Part shown: piece after piece, positions 1 through 9,300 of the stretch
Layout of the letters: every line of letters starts with the position of its first letter
Position numbering within the stretch: the first letter of the stretch is position 1
Assembly (NCBI GenBank): GCA_002751075.1
Contig: NAOQ01000356.1
Coordinates: 28,127-38,959 of the forward strand
Source: Ichthyophonus hoferi
Lineage: Eukaryota; Opisthokonta; Ichthyosporea; Ichthyophonida; Ichthyophonidae
Direction of reading: 5' to 3'
DNA length: 10,833 nt
The notes under the pieces: generated by a model
What the model saw: only the letters and a program-made list of their open reading frames with translations
What the model was told of the DNA's origin: nothing
The model's database searches: none
Translations under genes and position numbers: made by a program

Positions 1-111
1 TGTGTATATGTGTATATGTGTGTATGTGTATATGTGTATATGTGTATATGTGTGTATGTGTGTATGTGTATATGTGTGTATGTGTGTATGTGTGTATGTG
101 TGTATGTGTGC
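1..111. repeat. (TGTGTATR)n microsatellite
   Basis: An alternating TGTGTATA/TGTGTATG pattern that continues past the left edge of the window. Confidence 0.95.
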
Positions 112-480
112 TGGCGCTATACAGTATCGTTGGTTAACTATTGGGGGGGTTTTTTTTGGTGTATGTTTCTGTTTTTTTGTTTTGTTTCTATTTGCATTTA
201 TATTATATGTATATCTATATTTTTTATTTGTATTATTATTATTGTATTTATATCTATATTTGATTTTATATAATTTTACTTCACTTTATTATTATATATG
301 TATATATATTAATTCTTTTTTAATTTACCCTTCTATACCTTTATTACTATGTAGAATACTGAATATTATACTATAACACCTACTCCACGGTTAATATAAA
401 TATTCAATCGTATACTGCTGCTAATGAGATCAATATGATTATAAGGCATTACTATATACCAACTTAGGCTGCAAATCTAA

Positions 481-505
481 CGCGCGCGCGGGGTGGGGGG
501 GGGGG
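481..505. repeat. (CG)5 followed by interrupted G-run
   Basis: Five CG dinucleotides, then GGG, T and eleven G. This is very unlike the AT-rich surroundings and sits 10 nt before a 3' splice site. Confidence 0.95.
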
Positions 506-514
506 TTATTACAG

Positions 515-658
515 AACTTATGGGAGGCCTATATGGCCACATTACGAAAGGTAAATGTTCTAAAGCATGAGAAGGAGAGTATAATGCAGACGATGAGACA
601 AACAGACGAGTTGTTGGATGATATCACAGAACAGGTTCAGGTGGTACAGGAGGATAGG
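515..658 (+). CDS. Gene 1, first visible exon (coiled coil)
   Basis: Forty-eight codons open from the acceptor TTATTACAG to the donor GTAGGT. It reads NLWEAYMATLRKVNVL, then a highly charged helix ending TEQVQVVQEDR. The incoming phase is inferred from the only frame that continues. A GTAAAT donor-like site at 551 with an AG 15 nt later is in frame and probably not used. Confidence 0.7.
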
Positions 659-2987
659 GTAGGTTTATGTGTGTATGTATGTATGTATTGTTAGGATTAC
701 ATATGTCTATATAATGTAAATATATTATAAAAATACATTGCTTCCCACAGCCTGTAGCTACCTAAGATAAGGTAATATATAGATATATATATATACGTAC
801 ATATAACAGACTAACACTTGACAGGGCACCTACAATAGAATGCAATGGGTAGATACCAATTAGCAATTCTGTGTAATATAATTAGAAAGGGTCCCCACCC
901 TATCCTTGGATAAAATTATCAACCAATGGGAGCTACTGTTTAAAGTGGGGCTTTGAGGATGAATGGATAGATAATAAGAAGGGAAATAGAAATAGAAATA
1001 TAGGATAGAGAACCAACGGGAGAGAGATAATAATAATAATAATAGTAGAATAATAAAAAATAATAAAATAAAAACCCGTATAACAGAGTTTTCTGTATTT
1101 AATTTTAATTTTAATTTTAAGTTAATGTTAATTTTCTATCCTCCTATCATATACAGGTAGATGTGGTTCTCCTACGAATGACTAATTTCATTGATGGAGA
1201 TCAAGGGAGAGGGTATATCCAGAAGTTATGTTGGAGTGCATTAAGTCTTTTATTGGCAGGTATTTACAAACGTGCATTTTACTGTTTACTGGGTCCTTGA
1301 TTATTTATATTATATTATATTTAATTATATTTCATTTTTATCTTAATTCCTTTATCCAGTTATATTCACTGATGTCCTTAGGTCTCGCCCAATTATTCTC
1401 TCCTGCACCCTCTCTTGCTCTCTTTCTATTGGGTGTTAATTATTTATCTTTTATTGTGTTCTATCATCTACTATCTTAACCCTGAAGCATTGGTTCCTTT
1501 CCCCCCCTCATCTGATCACGTAACCCACCTTCTATAATTGACTGGGGGTAGTGATTGTTTATCCACACATATGAACCTATATATATATATATATATATCT
1601 TACTTACGCCTGTACACCCATACATACATACATATATGTACATATACAACACATACACACATACACACATACACACATACACACATATACATGTATATAT
1701 CTATCTGTATATACCTTTACATGTACTAGGTATACTAAGTACTGCAACCTTTGTATTACGGATCTTCCAAACTATTTTTAAAGGCCAATCAAAGTCAGTT
1801 GATCACTCGGGAATTAAATTAGCGCGGCCTGGTAAGTGGTATATCCCTATTATATCTCTTTACATTGGGTTTTGTTTGGTGGCATTTCTATTTATATTTT
1901 AAGGTATTTTTATGATTGGTTACGTTTAATTGGCGTGTATAGTGCTATTACCTATATAAATAATATTAGATTCTATTCTGTTTTATTCTACTATCTTATC
2001 TTATATTATCCTATATTACATTATATTCCACTATTTTATTTTGGCATATACTTAATATTTATTAATTATTCTCTTATTATTCCTTATTATCCTTCTATTA
2101 TTCCTTATTATTCTCCTACTATTCCCTATTATTCTCTATAGACGGGTCTCTTGATTACCTTAGAGAGCTTATTGAGAGGCGAGATGGCCATTGGGTAAAT
2201 TTCCAGGCCCAGGTATTGGCTCTGAACGCACTCTCGGAATCTGAGACTAGTTCTGAACAATCCATGACTTGTCTTTCCGCGAATGAAGCTGACGATTGTG
2301 CAACGTAATTATTTAGCTTACTATATATCACAATCTCATACTTTATCTCTCTCTATGTATCTTTATCTATCTCCTTCTCTCTCTCCTATCTCTCTCCCTT
2401 TCTCCGTTCTTAATAATATATCTACCTCTCCATCCCCTAATATGCAATACCAATTCAATCTGCATTGTAGCTCTACCTTATCTAACCTCATAACATTTTA
2501 ACATGGCGAAGAAGTATCTGAAATATGAGATACATATGCCATCATATTCCAGGATGTTTTACATACGGGCATTATATTATTGCTATACGGCATCTCATTG
2601 GACCCCCCTATTATGCATCATCCATTCTTCACTACCATTCTATGCCTCCTTATTTTATCATTTATAACCATTTTTCTTTTTATTCTTTTTTCCTATTGGT
2701 CACTTAATAGTATAGAAAAACAAAAACAAAAACAGCTATATACTACTATCTTATATCAGTTTTTTATTTTTCACTTTATTTTTTATTCTTTCACTCACAT
2801 TGGTCCCCTATCCTCCATTCTTATATTTCGTACTATCTCCCTTGTTATTATCTACCAGCTCATCCACAAGGCTCATTTTAAGCTTTAGTACCCTTGGTTG
2901 ACAGTTTTATCTAAGAATGGGGTGGGCGCCTTTTCTGTTCATATGATTGGTCTAGAATATATATTAGGCTTTCTATCTACTTTTTGT

Positions 2988-3018
<31 letters not shown>

Positions 3019-4051
3019 GGATACAATCCTGATCCTAAACCAATCCCCGATGCCTATTTCATATTCTGTCGCGTATATGGCATTGGTTACTAGGATTAAG
3101 TGACTAATTTATCCAATCCACAGGATCGATTCATCGGAGCCAAGCAGTACCTTCCATTCCACGTGGTTAGTGTGCATCTCATACCATTGCTCTCTTTCTG
3201 TGTGGCCACACACTCACCTTTTTACAATCATTATCTACCTCTCCTCTTATCATAAACCCTTTCCCAGCCCTGTCGCATTGGTCCTTTCATATTCACTTCT
3301 ACACTATTTCAGTTTCTTTATTTCTTCTTTGCTTTATTAATTTCACCAATGTGCTATATAACGAGTCATACTAACTGACAATACAATACCCGACCAATAC
3401 TTGTCATTAGTATATTAAACGGCCATAGCCACTATCATTGGTATATTATATCACTAGTAAGTTTTCAAGGGGAAAGGTTCCGACCTTTATTTATCATGGC
3501 AGATGGACAGACCACTTCTGGAGAAAACCTAGAGAGAAGTGGATGCAACAATATTTACATACATATTCTATACACACAAACTTTTCACCCTTCATTGATC
3601 GCTCACACTGTGCTATAATGTAGTATATTATAATAGGATAGTATAGTAGTATAGTAGTATAGTAGTAAATTGGTATAGTATAATCACTATTGCCCCTAGA
3701 TGAACTAAAGTAGAAATCCCTTCTTCCGTAATAGCTGAACATAATACATAATGGTAATAGATATCTAGCGATAGAGCCAACATATACACCTTGTCTTACG
3801 TTGCCTTCCATTACAAGGGTTATAATAATGATCAATGCTTTCCCTACAGTCCTAGTCCCATGTGCACCACCCCTACCCATACCATTCCGGAAGCCCCGCC
3901 TGACCTGGTGGATAGTATAGAAGACTTCAGGAGACCCCCTTCAAATGATTCTCTACCAATACCAATCATCTATCGACGTACTATAGACCCCACTGTGGTT
4001 TTCCTGAGTGGGTTGATAGCTATCCTGGCTATATTGTTATGGTTGATTTGA
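515..4051 (+). CDS. Unrecognised tail-anchored coiled-coil membrane protein, 3' part of gene
   Basis: Spliced model: 515-658, 1157-1259, 1730-1831, 2142-2304, 3124-3165, (optional 3470-3538), 3850-4051. Every supported junction is GT-AG and the phases join without a stop. The first part is charged and heptad-like (KHEKESIMQTMRQTDELLDD), likely a coiled coil. Next comes a hydrophobic stretch across exons 2-3 (LCWSALSLLLAGILSTATFV), then a basic patch. An acidic Ser/Thr-rich linker with a Pro-rich segment follows. The protein ends in a hydrophobic run (VVFLSGLIAILAILLWLI) right at the stop, the usual form of a tail anchor in ER or mitochondrial membranes. The 5' end lies outside the window. I do not recognise the family; function is unknown. 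Confidence 0.7.
659..1156 (+). other. Gene 1 intron
   Basis: 498 nt, GTAGGT to ATATACAG. It contains (GTAT)n near 668-687, (AAT)n near 1029-1070 and (TTTTAA)n near 1095-1125. No exon is evident. Confidence 0.65.
1157..1259 (+). CDS. Gene 1 exon, start of first hydrophobic segment
   Basis: Thirty-four codons plus one base: VDVVLLRMTNFIDGDQGRGY, then IQKLCWSALSLLLA. The acceptor is ATATACAG, the donor GTATTT, phase 1 out. The hydrophobic segment is continued by the next exon, which supports the join. Confidence 0.75.
1260..1729 (+). other. Gene 1 intron with ACAT/ACAC microsatellite
   Basis: 470 nt. It includes (TA)n at about 1578-1598 and ACAT/ACACAT arrays at about 1618-1690, close to the acceptor. 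Short open frames on both strands here are repeat artefacts. Confidence 0.65.
1730..1831 (+). CDS. Gene 1 exon, end of first hydrophobic segment
   Basis: After the split Gly it reads ILSTATFVLRIFQTIFKGQS and then KSVDHSGIKLARP. The membrane-like stretch ends in a basic patch. The acceptor is GTACTAG, the donor GTAAGT, phase 1 out. Confidence 0.75.
1832..2141 (+). other. Gene 1 intron ending in a pyrimidine-rich degenerate repeat
   Basis: 310 nt. Three ATTGG motifs (1864, 1914, 1929) lie near the donor. From about 1970 to the acceptor the sequence is a degenerate repeat of TATTC/TATCC-type units. Confidence 0.65.
2142..2304 (+). CDS. Gene 1 exon, acidic Ser-rich linker
   Basis: A split Asp, then GSLDYLRELIERRDGHWVNF followed by QAQVLALNALSESETSSEQS and an acidic Cys-containing end. 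The acceptor CTCTATAG follows a pyrimidine repeat; the donor is GTAATT, phase 2 out. Confidence 0.75.
2305..3123 (+). other. Gene 1 long intron
   Basis: 819 nt. A CT-rich stretch (2338-2410), a T-rich middle with TM-like open frames that lack splice support, (TA)n at about 2990-3014, and five ATTGG plus three CCAAT motifs. No convincing exon. Confidence 0.5.
3124..3165 (+). CDS. Gene 1 small exon in linker
   Basis: Forty-two bases: IDSSEPSSTFHST flanked by split codons, phase 2 in and out. The acceptor is AATCCACAG and the donor GTTAGT. The Ser/Thr-rich composition matches the preceding exon. It could splice straight to the last exon, since both use phase 2. Confidence 0.55.
3166..3849 (+). 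other. Gene 1 intron region before the last exon
   Basis: 684 nt if the doubtful exon at 3470-3538 is not used. It holds a TAGTATAG repeat at about 3636-3668 and several ATTGG/CCAAT motifs. Confidence 0.5.
3470..3538 (+). CDS. Gene 1 doubtful optional exon
   Basis: The sequence between TTTTCAAG and a weak GTGGAT donor is open in the only frame that fits phase 2 on both sides. The residues are rich in Trp, Arg and Lys (GRWTDHFWRKPRE), unlike the neighbouring linker. Another frame here reads more like a linker (DGQTTSGENLERSG) but does not fit the phases. Confidence 0.25.
3850..4051 (+). CDS. Gene 1 last exon with C-terminal membrane anchor
   Basis: Follows the strong acceptor TTCCCTACAG, phase 2. 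It reads PSPMCTTPTHTIPEAPPDLV, an acidic turn (DSIEDFRRPP), PIIYRRTIDP and the hydrophobic end VVFLSGLIAILAILLWLI before TGA. An Arg pair just before the anchor and almost nothing after it are typical of tail-anchored proteins, with the N-terminus in the cytosol. Confidence 0.8.
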
Positions 4052-4502
4052 TGAATATTGGTTTTATGAAGGATTTTAATTTTAACTTATTTGTTTGTTA
4101 ACAATTAATTTGACTAGGGATCCAGTGTTAAACTATTCCAACCTATAAGGGGTTTCTCTTGGTTTAATTGGATGGAATGACGTAATCCGTATATATGTCA
4201 AAGTACAATTTTGTTTTTAGAATTATTTTTGTTTACTTATTATTAGCTACCTGATTCGAATGCTATTTTAGACCAATCATATGTCTGTTTACGGTATGAT
4301 ACTAGCCAATTGTAATCGTCCTTCAAAATTTGTAATTTAATCAAGGAAAGAAGAGAGTATGAGTTAAAGATAGATATACAATTCTCACCAAGTAAAAATC
4401 TAGGTTATGAACGATTTCCTTATAACTATAATTGATTTAGCCATTGTATAATTAATTATCATATATATTTACTCCCCCTAAAGGGACAAATAAAAGTGTG
4501 AG
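4052..4502. other. 3' flank of gene 1
   Basis: AT-rich with no clear exon. A TTTTTAG acceptor-like site at about 4214-4220 precedes a very short hydrophobic open frame, too short to call. A 44-codon open stretch at 4316-4450 is within chance expectation. Confidence 0.5.
4489..4494 (+). terminator. Possible polyadenylation signal for gene 1
   Basis: AATAAA 438 nt after gene 1's stop. A second AATAAA at 4684-4689 is better placed for exon X. Such hexamers are common in AT-rich DNA, so this is weak. Confidence 0.3.
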
Positions 4503-4654
4503 ATGGCATAGCTACACTCGCGGAGTATAGAGTGATCCCCATTGGACTCATATCGGCCTTTATTATCGTTATTATATTATCCATTTCGGATGTCAGCCAA
4601 CGGATTTGGGATAAAATAAGACGCCAGAAGTCCTTTACACCTATACAATTTTAA
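4503..4654 (+). CDS. Candidate alternative terminal exon X (membrane segment plus basic tail)
   Basis: An open frame ends at TAA (4652-4654): EYRVIPIGLISAFIIVIILS, then ISDVSQRIWDKIRRQKSF and a short end. Acceptor-like AG sites lie at 4501-4502 and 4529-4530; the second gives phase 2, as in gene 1's own last exon. AATAAA follows the stop by 30 nt (4684-4689). It is 70 percent identical over 53 bases to unit Y. It may be an alternative last exon of gene 1, a separate small gene end, or a relic. Confidence 0.4.
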
Positions 4655-4714
4655 TATTTTTATTCCATCAATTAATCATCAAGAATAAATTTGTGATCCT
4701 GTCGTTCACTTTAG

Positions 4715-4849
4715 CATGATCTATCATTAGTAGTCTTTGTTATAGGTATTATATCATACAGCTTCAATGTCGGCCAACGATTGTACGCACGATTGTAAGC
4801 AGAGAATAAAAATAAAAGCAAACAATCTTTTTCCAGTGTCACTACCTAA
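4715..4849 (+). CDS. Candidate alternative terminal exon Y, homologous to X
   Basis: After the good acceptor GTTCACTTTAG the frame reads HDLSLVVFVIGIISYSF then NVGQRLYARL and stops at 4796-4798. If GTAAGC at 4795 is used with the acceptor CTTTTTCCAG at 4836 (a 42-nt intron), the end becomes RFVTT and stops at 4849. The hydrophobic-then-basic layout and the VxQR motif match X (DVSQRIWDKI). The incoming phase is 0, which does not fit gene 1's phase 2 exons, so splicing to gene 1 is unproven. Confidence 0.35.
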
Positions 4850-4991
4850 GTCGGCGTCCGGTCTAGTCAGAAGTCAGAAGCAGAGAGAATTCTTTATAAT
4901 TGTAGGTTACAATAATATAATTATAACCTTACATATAAACTTATTAGTTCTTTTAACGAGCCTATGAAAGCAAATAGCTCGCTGATTTCTA

Positions 4992-5103
4992 ATTGGTTAT
5001 CATGCCTAAGTACCCAATCGCCGTAAATTGGTTTTATGCTATCAACCAATCAACCCTTAAATTGTGTTGCCCATATTGGTATAGATGGATCTTAACATCC
5101 AAT
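4992..5103. repeat. Cluster of six alternating ATTGG/CCAAT motifs
   Basis: ATTGG at 4992, CCAAT 5015, ATTGG 5027, CCAAT 5046, ATTGG 5074, CCAAT 5099, in strict alternation. The pair at 5027/5046 forms an inverted repeat ATTGGTT...AACCAAT with a 10-nt gap. Confidence 0.8.
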
Positions 5104-5759
5104 AAATTACTGAAGGTCAACCTGTGAATAATTCCTATACACGATAGAATACTTATATAGCCTATCTAATTAATTAATTAATGCTCAAACATAGATTAGG
5201 ACAACGTTGTTATGATCAATGATGAATATATAGATTTATTGGACATACTCTCTCTTTGATATACCAGTGCTCGGTTTTCAACCAGATGTAACCTATGACA
5301 CTAATTCTACACCAATAGTAAATTAATTAAACTAATTACAGTGGGTAAGAACTGTCTCGAAAAAGCGTGCTTAGTTTACTATATATGCAATATTGACAGA
5401 AACATGTTTTCAGTAGGCTCTATGTATAGACTAAAAGTCTTAAATGAAATCTGTGTAAATCTGTGTGGTAGCCAATACCTTTCCCGATTGGAGTATTTTA
5501 AAAGGTTTGGGCCTGTATATGTATGGGGTTATTACTGCCCTTGACCTCAAGTTTAAATTTAGATAACCATTTTAAAACCTCCACTAGAGTAAAACTAAAA
5601 CTAAAATAATAAGCCTTAATGCGACTATCTAGCTCTCTATCACTATATATATTTCACTATCTTTCTGCCAATTTTATTCTACAGTACGAATTGGGAGTAT
5701 AAAGGCACATAGATATATATCAACGTGTATATCCACTATTAGTTGCGTATTCCTGACGC

Positions 5760-5785
5760 ACACACATATATATATATATGTGTGT
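5760..5785. repeat. 26-bp perfect palindrome
   Basis: ACACAC, seven AT, GTGTGT. It is self-complementary over all 26 bp; probably a composite AC/AT/GT microsatellite that can form a hairpin or cruciform. Confidence 0.9.
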
Positions 5786-5884
5786 ATTAATATGAATATA
5801 AAGCTAAAGCCATTACAACACTATGGATAATCGTTTGAGTATAGGTAACTACTGGTTGTCTCCACTGTGTTATATTATAATATC

Positions 5885-5898
5885 CTAGAATATTCTAG
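5885..5898. repeat. 14-bp palindrome CTAGAATATTCTAG
   Basis: Perfect inverted repeat in an AT-rich intergenic stretch. No function can be assigned. Confidence 0.85.
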
Positions 5899-5939
5899 AA
5901 TAATAGAATATATATAAATATTGCTTTTAATATTAATGC

Positions 5940-5992
5940 TTTATTATAAAATTATTATTGCTTTTAATTATTTTTAATATTTTTAATTTATT
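5940..5992 (-). terminator. PRPF18: Possible polyadenylation signals for PRPF18
   Basis: AATAAA on the minus strand at 5992-5987 and 5945-5940, about 275-325 nt after the PRPF18 stop. The chance rate is high in this AT-rich stretch. Confidence 0.3.
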
Positions 5993-6001
5993 ATATTTCT
6001 T

Positions 6002-6034
<33 letters not shown>

Positions 6035-6265
6035 CTATACTATATTTTTATACTAAATATATCCACTATAACCGCATGTATAATAAACGAGTACAATAAA
6101 ATAGTAAATAGGTCCAGGTACGGAAACGAAATAATTCAAATTTAGCAATAAAATACTTAGGTTATAACCCAGGCTACCAATCATTGTCACTACACTACAG
6201 AATTCTTTTTTTGGGCAAAATTTCAATTAAAGAAAACGAATGGGAGTTCACTTGGCCCAGTTTTG

Positions 6266-6361
6266 TTAATTGCCCTGGTATTCTAAACACTTGGAAGGGT
6301 CGGCTGGAAACTTTTTCTGACTGAAAGTCATTAGCCGCTTGAGGGCTTGAATATATTTACG
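6266..6361 (-). CDS. PRPF18: PRPF18 exon 10 with stop
   Basis: [15 protein letters not shown], then [16 protein letters not shown] and TAA (6268-6266). Human ends HFPTDPSKCVEYNAL, so the length at this end is normal. The acceptor is CATTCAG. Confidence 0.97.
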   Translation of the reverse strand, partial: RKYIQALKRLMTFSQKKFPADPSKCLEYQGN

Positions 6362-9300
6362 CTGAATGGAGTGAGAGGGAGAGAGAGAAACATGGAAAGG
6401 TAATGCGTGTTAGAGTAATTACCATATACGATTGGTTGAAGAAGTAATTAATTAATTAATCATCCGCAATGGTGTGGGTATGTATGTACCGTACCAATAG
6501 TCAACCAATGGTCATGAGAAATGGGCCATACTAACTAATTTAATTAGATATCACAGATCAATAGAAAGATAAGCATATAATAGTTAAAAAGGTATTACCT
6601 GTGTTTCATCGTTGAGTACATGGGCTACGTGTTGCGAAAAAATCTTTTCGCGGCCAGTACGAGCATGAATACCCACCTATAGTAGGAAGGGTAGGTTAGG
6701 ATATGGCATGATATAGTAAGGTATGGTATAGCATAAGAGGATAGGATAAGATATAATAGGGTAAAGTATGGTAGAATATGCTAGGATATTGGAGTATATG
6801 GCAGGATAACGTAGGTTAAGATAGGGTAGAATACTGTATAGAATAGCAGGATAGGACCTGCTTAGAAAGAATAGTGATGACGTAGGTGCTTATACATATA
6901 CATGGCCAAATGCTTCAATATGTAACATAAATATATGACATGACCTACAGCCAATGACTACCCCCATCTATCTGAGAGAGGAATGTAGACTAACTTACCA
7001 TGGTTACGCCAATAGGCCAGGCGGCATTGCCAATAGCCAATCTCAGATAGATATCGGCTGCTTGAATGTAGTTACGATCAATTAACAGCTTGATAATCTG
7101 TAGTTACATATATCACACGTTAATTTTAATGCTGTCATTTATATGGTTGGACATCATCATAGTTCACACACCTAGTCCTATTAGAATATCGGAAAACATA
7201 ATTCATTTTCAACCAATGACTATCACTGGTTATTTTAATGTTTTCTTCCAATAGGTTCCAGTATACCAATAGCATTGTGCTTCATTATTACAAAGTCGTA
7301 CTAAACAAATGATATTTTCCCAATACCTACCCAGAAGAACCAAACTAAACCTTATTATATATATATATCCGTTCACATGAATTTATGTAGAAATATAAAT
7401 ACACCGTGAGGTTTATACAACAAATAGGAATATATACCAGTTAAAATATTAAATTTAAATTTAAATTGCCGTTTAATACTCCCGGATATTAAAGGAATAT
7501 GAAATAATGCAATTAAAACAGCTCTGGAAGTCATAATTTATCCAGAATATAATTTAAAATGAAGAGCAACCAGTAAGAAAAAATAATATTATATATAATT
7601 AATAATAATAAATTACTATTTTTTTTTTAAAAAAAAAAACAGAACGAGCCAGTAGGGTATTGTTTAGTATTCAAAATAAAAATACCGGTGACATCGCTTT
7701 CTATACATACAGACAGACACGTTGACTATTCCAGTTATGAAATCTACTACTATTTCAAAGCCTGTACTAGAGTACACATATATTTCCACCCCTGTCTTAT
7801 TCAACTACATTTTAAATTAACCAATCCAAACCCCTACTACAAGATGAGCTCTTTAAGTCCCACCATAGAAATACCTCAGTCAGTAGGACAACGATATCCT
7901 CTGTGATGTCATTATTACGTAGCTTGGTAATGAGAGGGTCTAGGTATCCAATTGTCTAGAAACCCCAGTGATTGGTTAGTTATAGCTCACCACATACATA
8001 TTTTATTGAGCAGTATATGTGCATATATATATATATGCTTGTCTACATACAATATAATAATATGGTTTTTAATCTACTTAGGTAGAGATAATATTGCGTA
8101 GGTCCCCAAATTTAAAGACATAATAATAATAATAATCATCATCATAATAATACTAATACTAATAATAATTATTACTCCCACATATAACTATATTATATAA
8201 TACATACTAAATACACCATATATACTATATATGTGCACATACATAGAGGAGACGAGGTCTTAGCAATGACGTAGCAGATAAGATATCGTAAGAATCCATA
8301 CAAACCAATCATTTCTTCGCAAATATAACCAGGTATATCACCTCTCCAATCACAACGCTTCAGTAAAGGAAAAACAACCAATATCATACCTGCGTATAAA
8401 TAGCACTCTCTCTCTTGCCTGCCATTGACTGGACTACTTCCACAGGCCTATCATCCAATTGTTGCTCCCACATCATTAATAGATACTGAGTACACCAACC
8501 ACCACGAGTTTATTAATAACCTAATGTGCTTAGGATTGGTAGATATACAATAGACCAATAAAAATAATGGCATGCCACGTGAACAGTTATATATATGATT
8601 GGTAGATAATCATATACCCAATCAAAACACACAAATATTTTATCTCTCCCCATCTATACTCGAAATGAAGCAATGCATGCAATTATGAGCTGAGCAATGG
8701 GCATACACGTATACATCCACACATAGATACATAGATACATAGATACACACATGCATACACACATACATACATAAATACATACATACATACATACATACAT
8801 ACATACACAAACACTCCTACTATCATACATATAAACACACCTGAATATAACGTAAACAGAACATCATATCCAACTTAAAGTCGCCCTTTCCAGCCAAGTC
8901 ATACATGGACTCAATGGTATCTCTAGTCAAACTCTCAATCTCTGCTCTCTCTTTCCTTCTCTTTTGTCTCTCGGCTGCAATAGATTCCTCATCCTATATA
9001 GTATATGTTAATGTATTAATGAAAACTCTCTATTGGTTATTTGATAGTTCATTAAAACAAATCTTAATTATCTTTGTAGATATTTTATTGTTTCCTCCTA
9101 CTGTTAATATCCAATTGCTTTTGATTATTACAATTAATACTTCAAGCTCTTTATCTCTTTTGATGTATAGGAGTGTTTTTGCGTTCTTTTATTGGTTGGT
9201 ATTTAAATGGTATACGTGTATATGACGTATTTACATGTGTTAATAAGGTGAATAAAGTGGCATAGGTTGTTCTTTCTAGGACTGTCTGGGCTTTAATCAC

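Larger units (their letters stand above)
1..514 (+). other. Intron (or upstream sequence) of gene 1
   Basis: No coding exon seen. It holds a TGTGTATA/TGTGTATG microsatellite (1-111), a T-rich middle and a (CG)5 plus G-run (481-505) ending at the splice acceptor at 514. Open frames across the microsatellite are repeat artefacts. Confidence 0.6.
4850..6265. other. Intergenic or 3' UTR region between convergent genes
   Basis: No gene that I can support. It holds the CCAAT/ATTGG cluster at 4992-5103, TAAT repeats (5167-5182), a 67-codon open stretch (5341-5544) without other support, palindromes at 5760-5785 and 5885-5898, and (AT)n at about 6004-6033. Confidence 0.55.

Noticed and set aside
2-376. 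124-codon open frame over the left repeat
   Set aside because: Most of it translates the TGTGTATA microsatellite and T-rich intron DNA; the repeat lacks stops in several frames at once.
551-565. 15-nt GT-AG segment inside the first visible exon of gene 1
   Set aside because: It is in frame and coding-like; no need for an intron this small.
1476-1729. Open frames on both strands over the ACAT/ACAC array
   Set aside because: Low-complexity repeat translations.
2580-2888. 102-codon plus-strand open frame with a membrane-like segment
   Set aside because: T/C-rich intron DNA gives Leu/Phe/Ile/Ser-rich peptides by chance; no suitable donor and no phase fit with gene 1.
3494-3880. 128-codon minus-strand open frame
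   Set aside because: It overlaps the well-supported last exon of gene 1 on the other strand and a TAGTATAG repeat, and has no family features.
5341-5544. 67-codon open stretch after an ATTACAG acceptor-like site
   Set aside because: Its length is within chance expectation for this window; no partner exon and no recognisable motif.
7688-7906. 72-codon plus-strand open frame
   Set aside because: It is antisense to the PRPF18 microexon and intron; its plausible end is the complement of that exon.
8306-8330. Extension of PRPF18 exon 6 to a donor at 8305 (ending EEMIG)
   Set aside because: It leaves phase 1 into exon 8, which needs phase 0, and it fails the alignment once the microexon at 7875-7900 is included.
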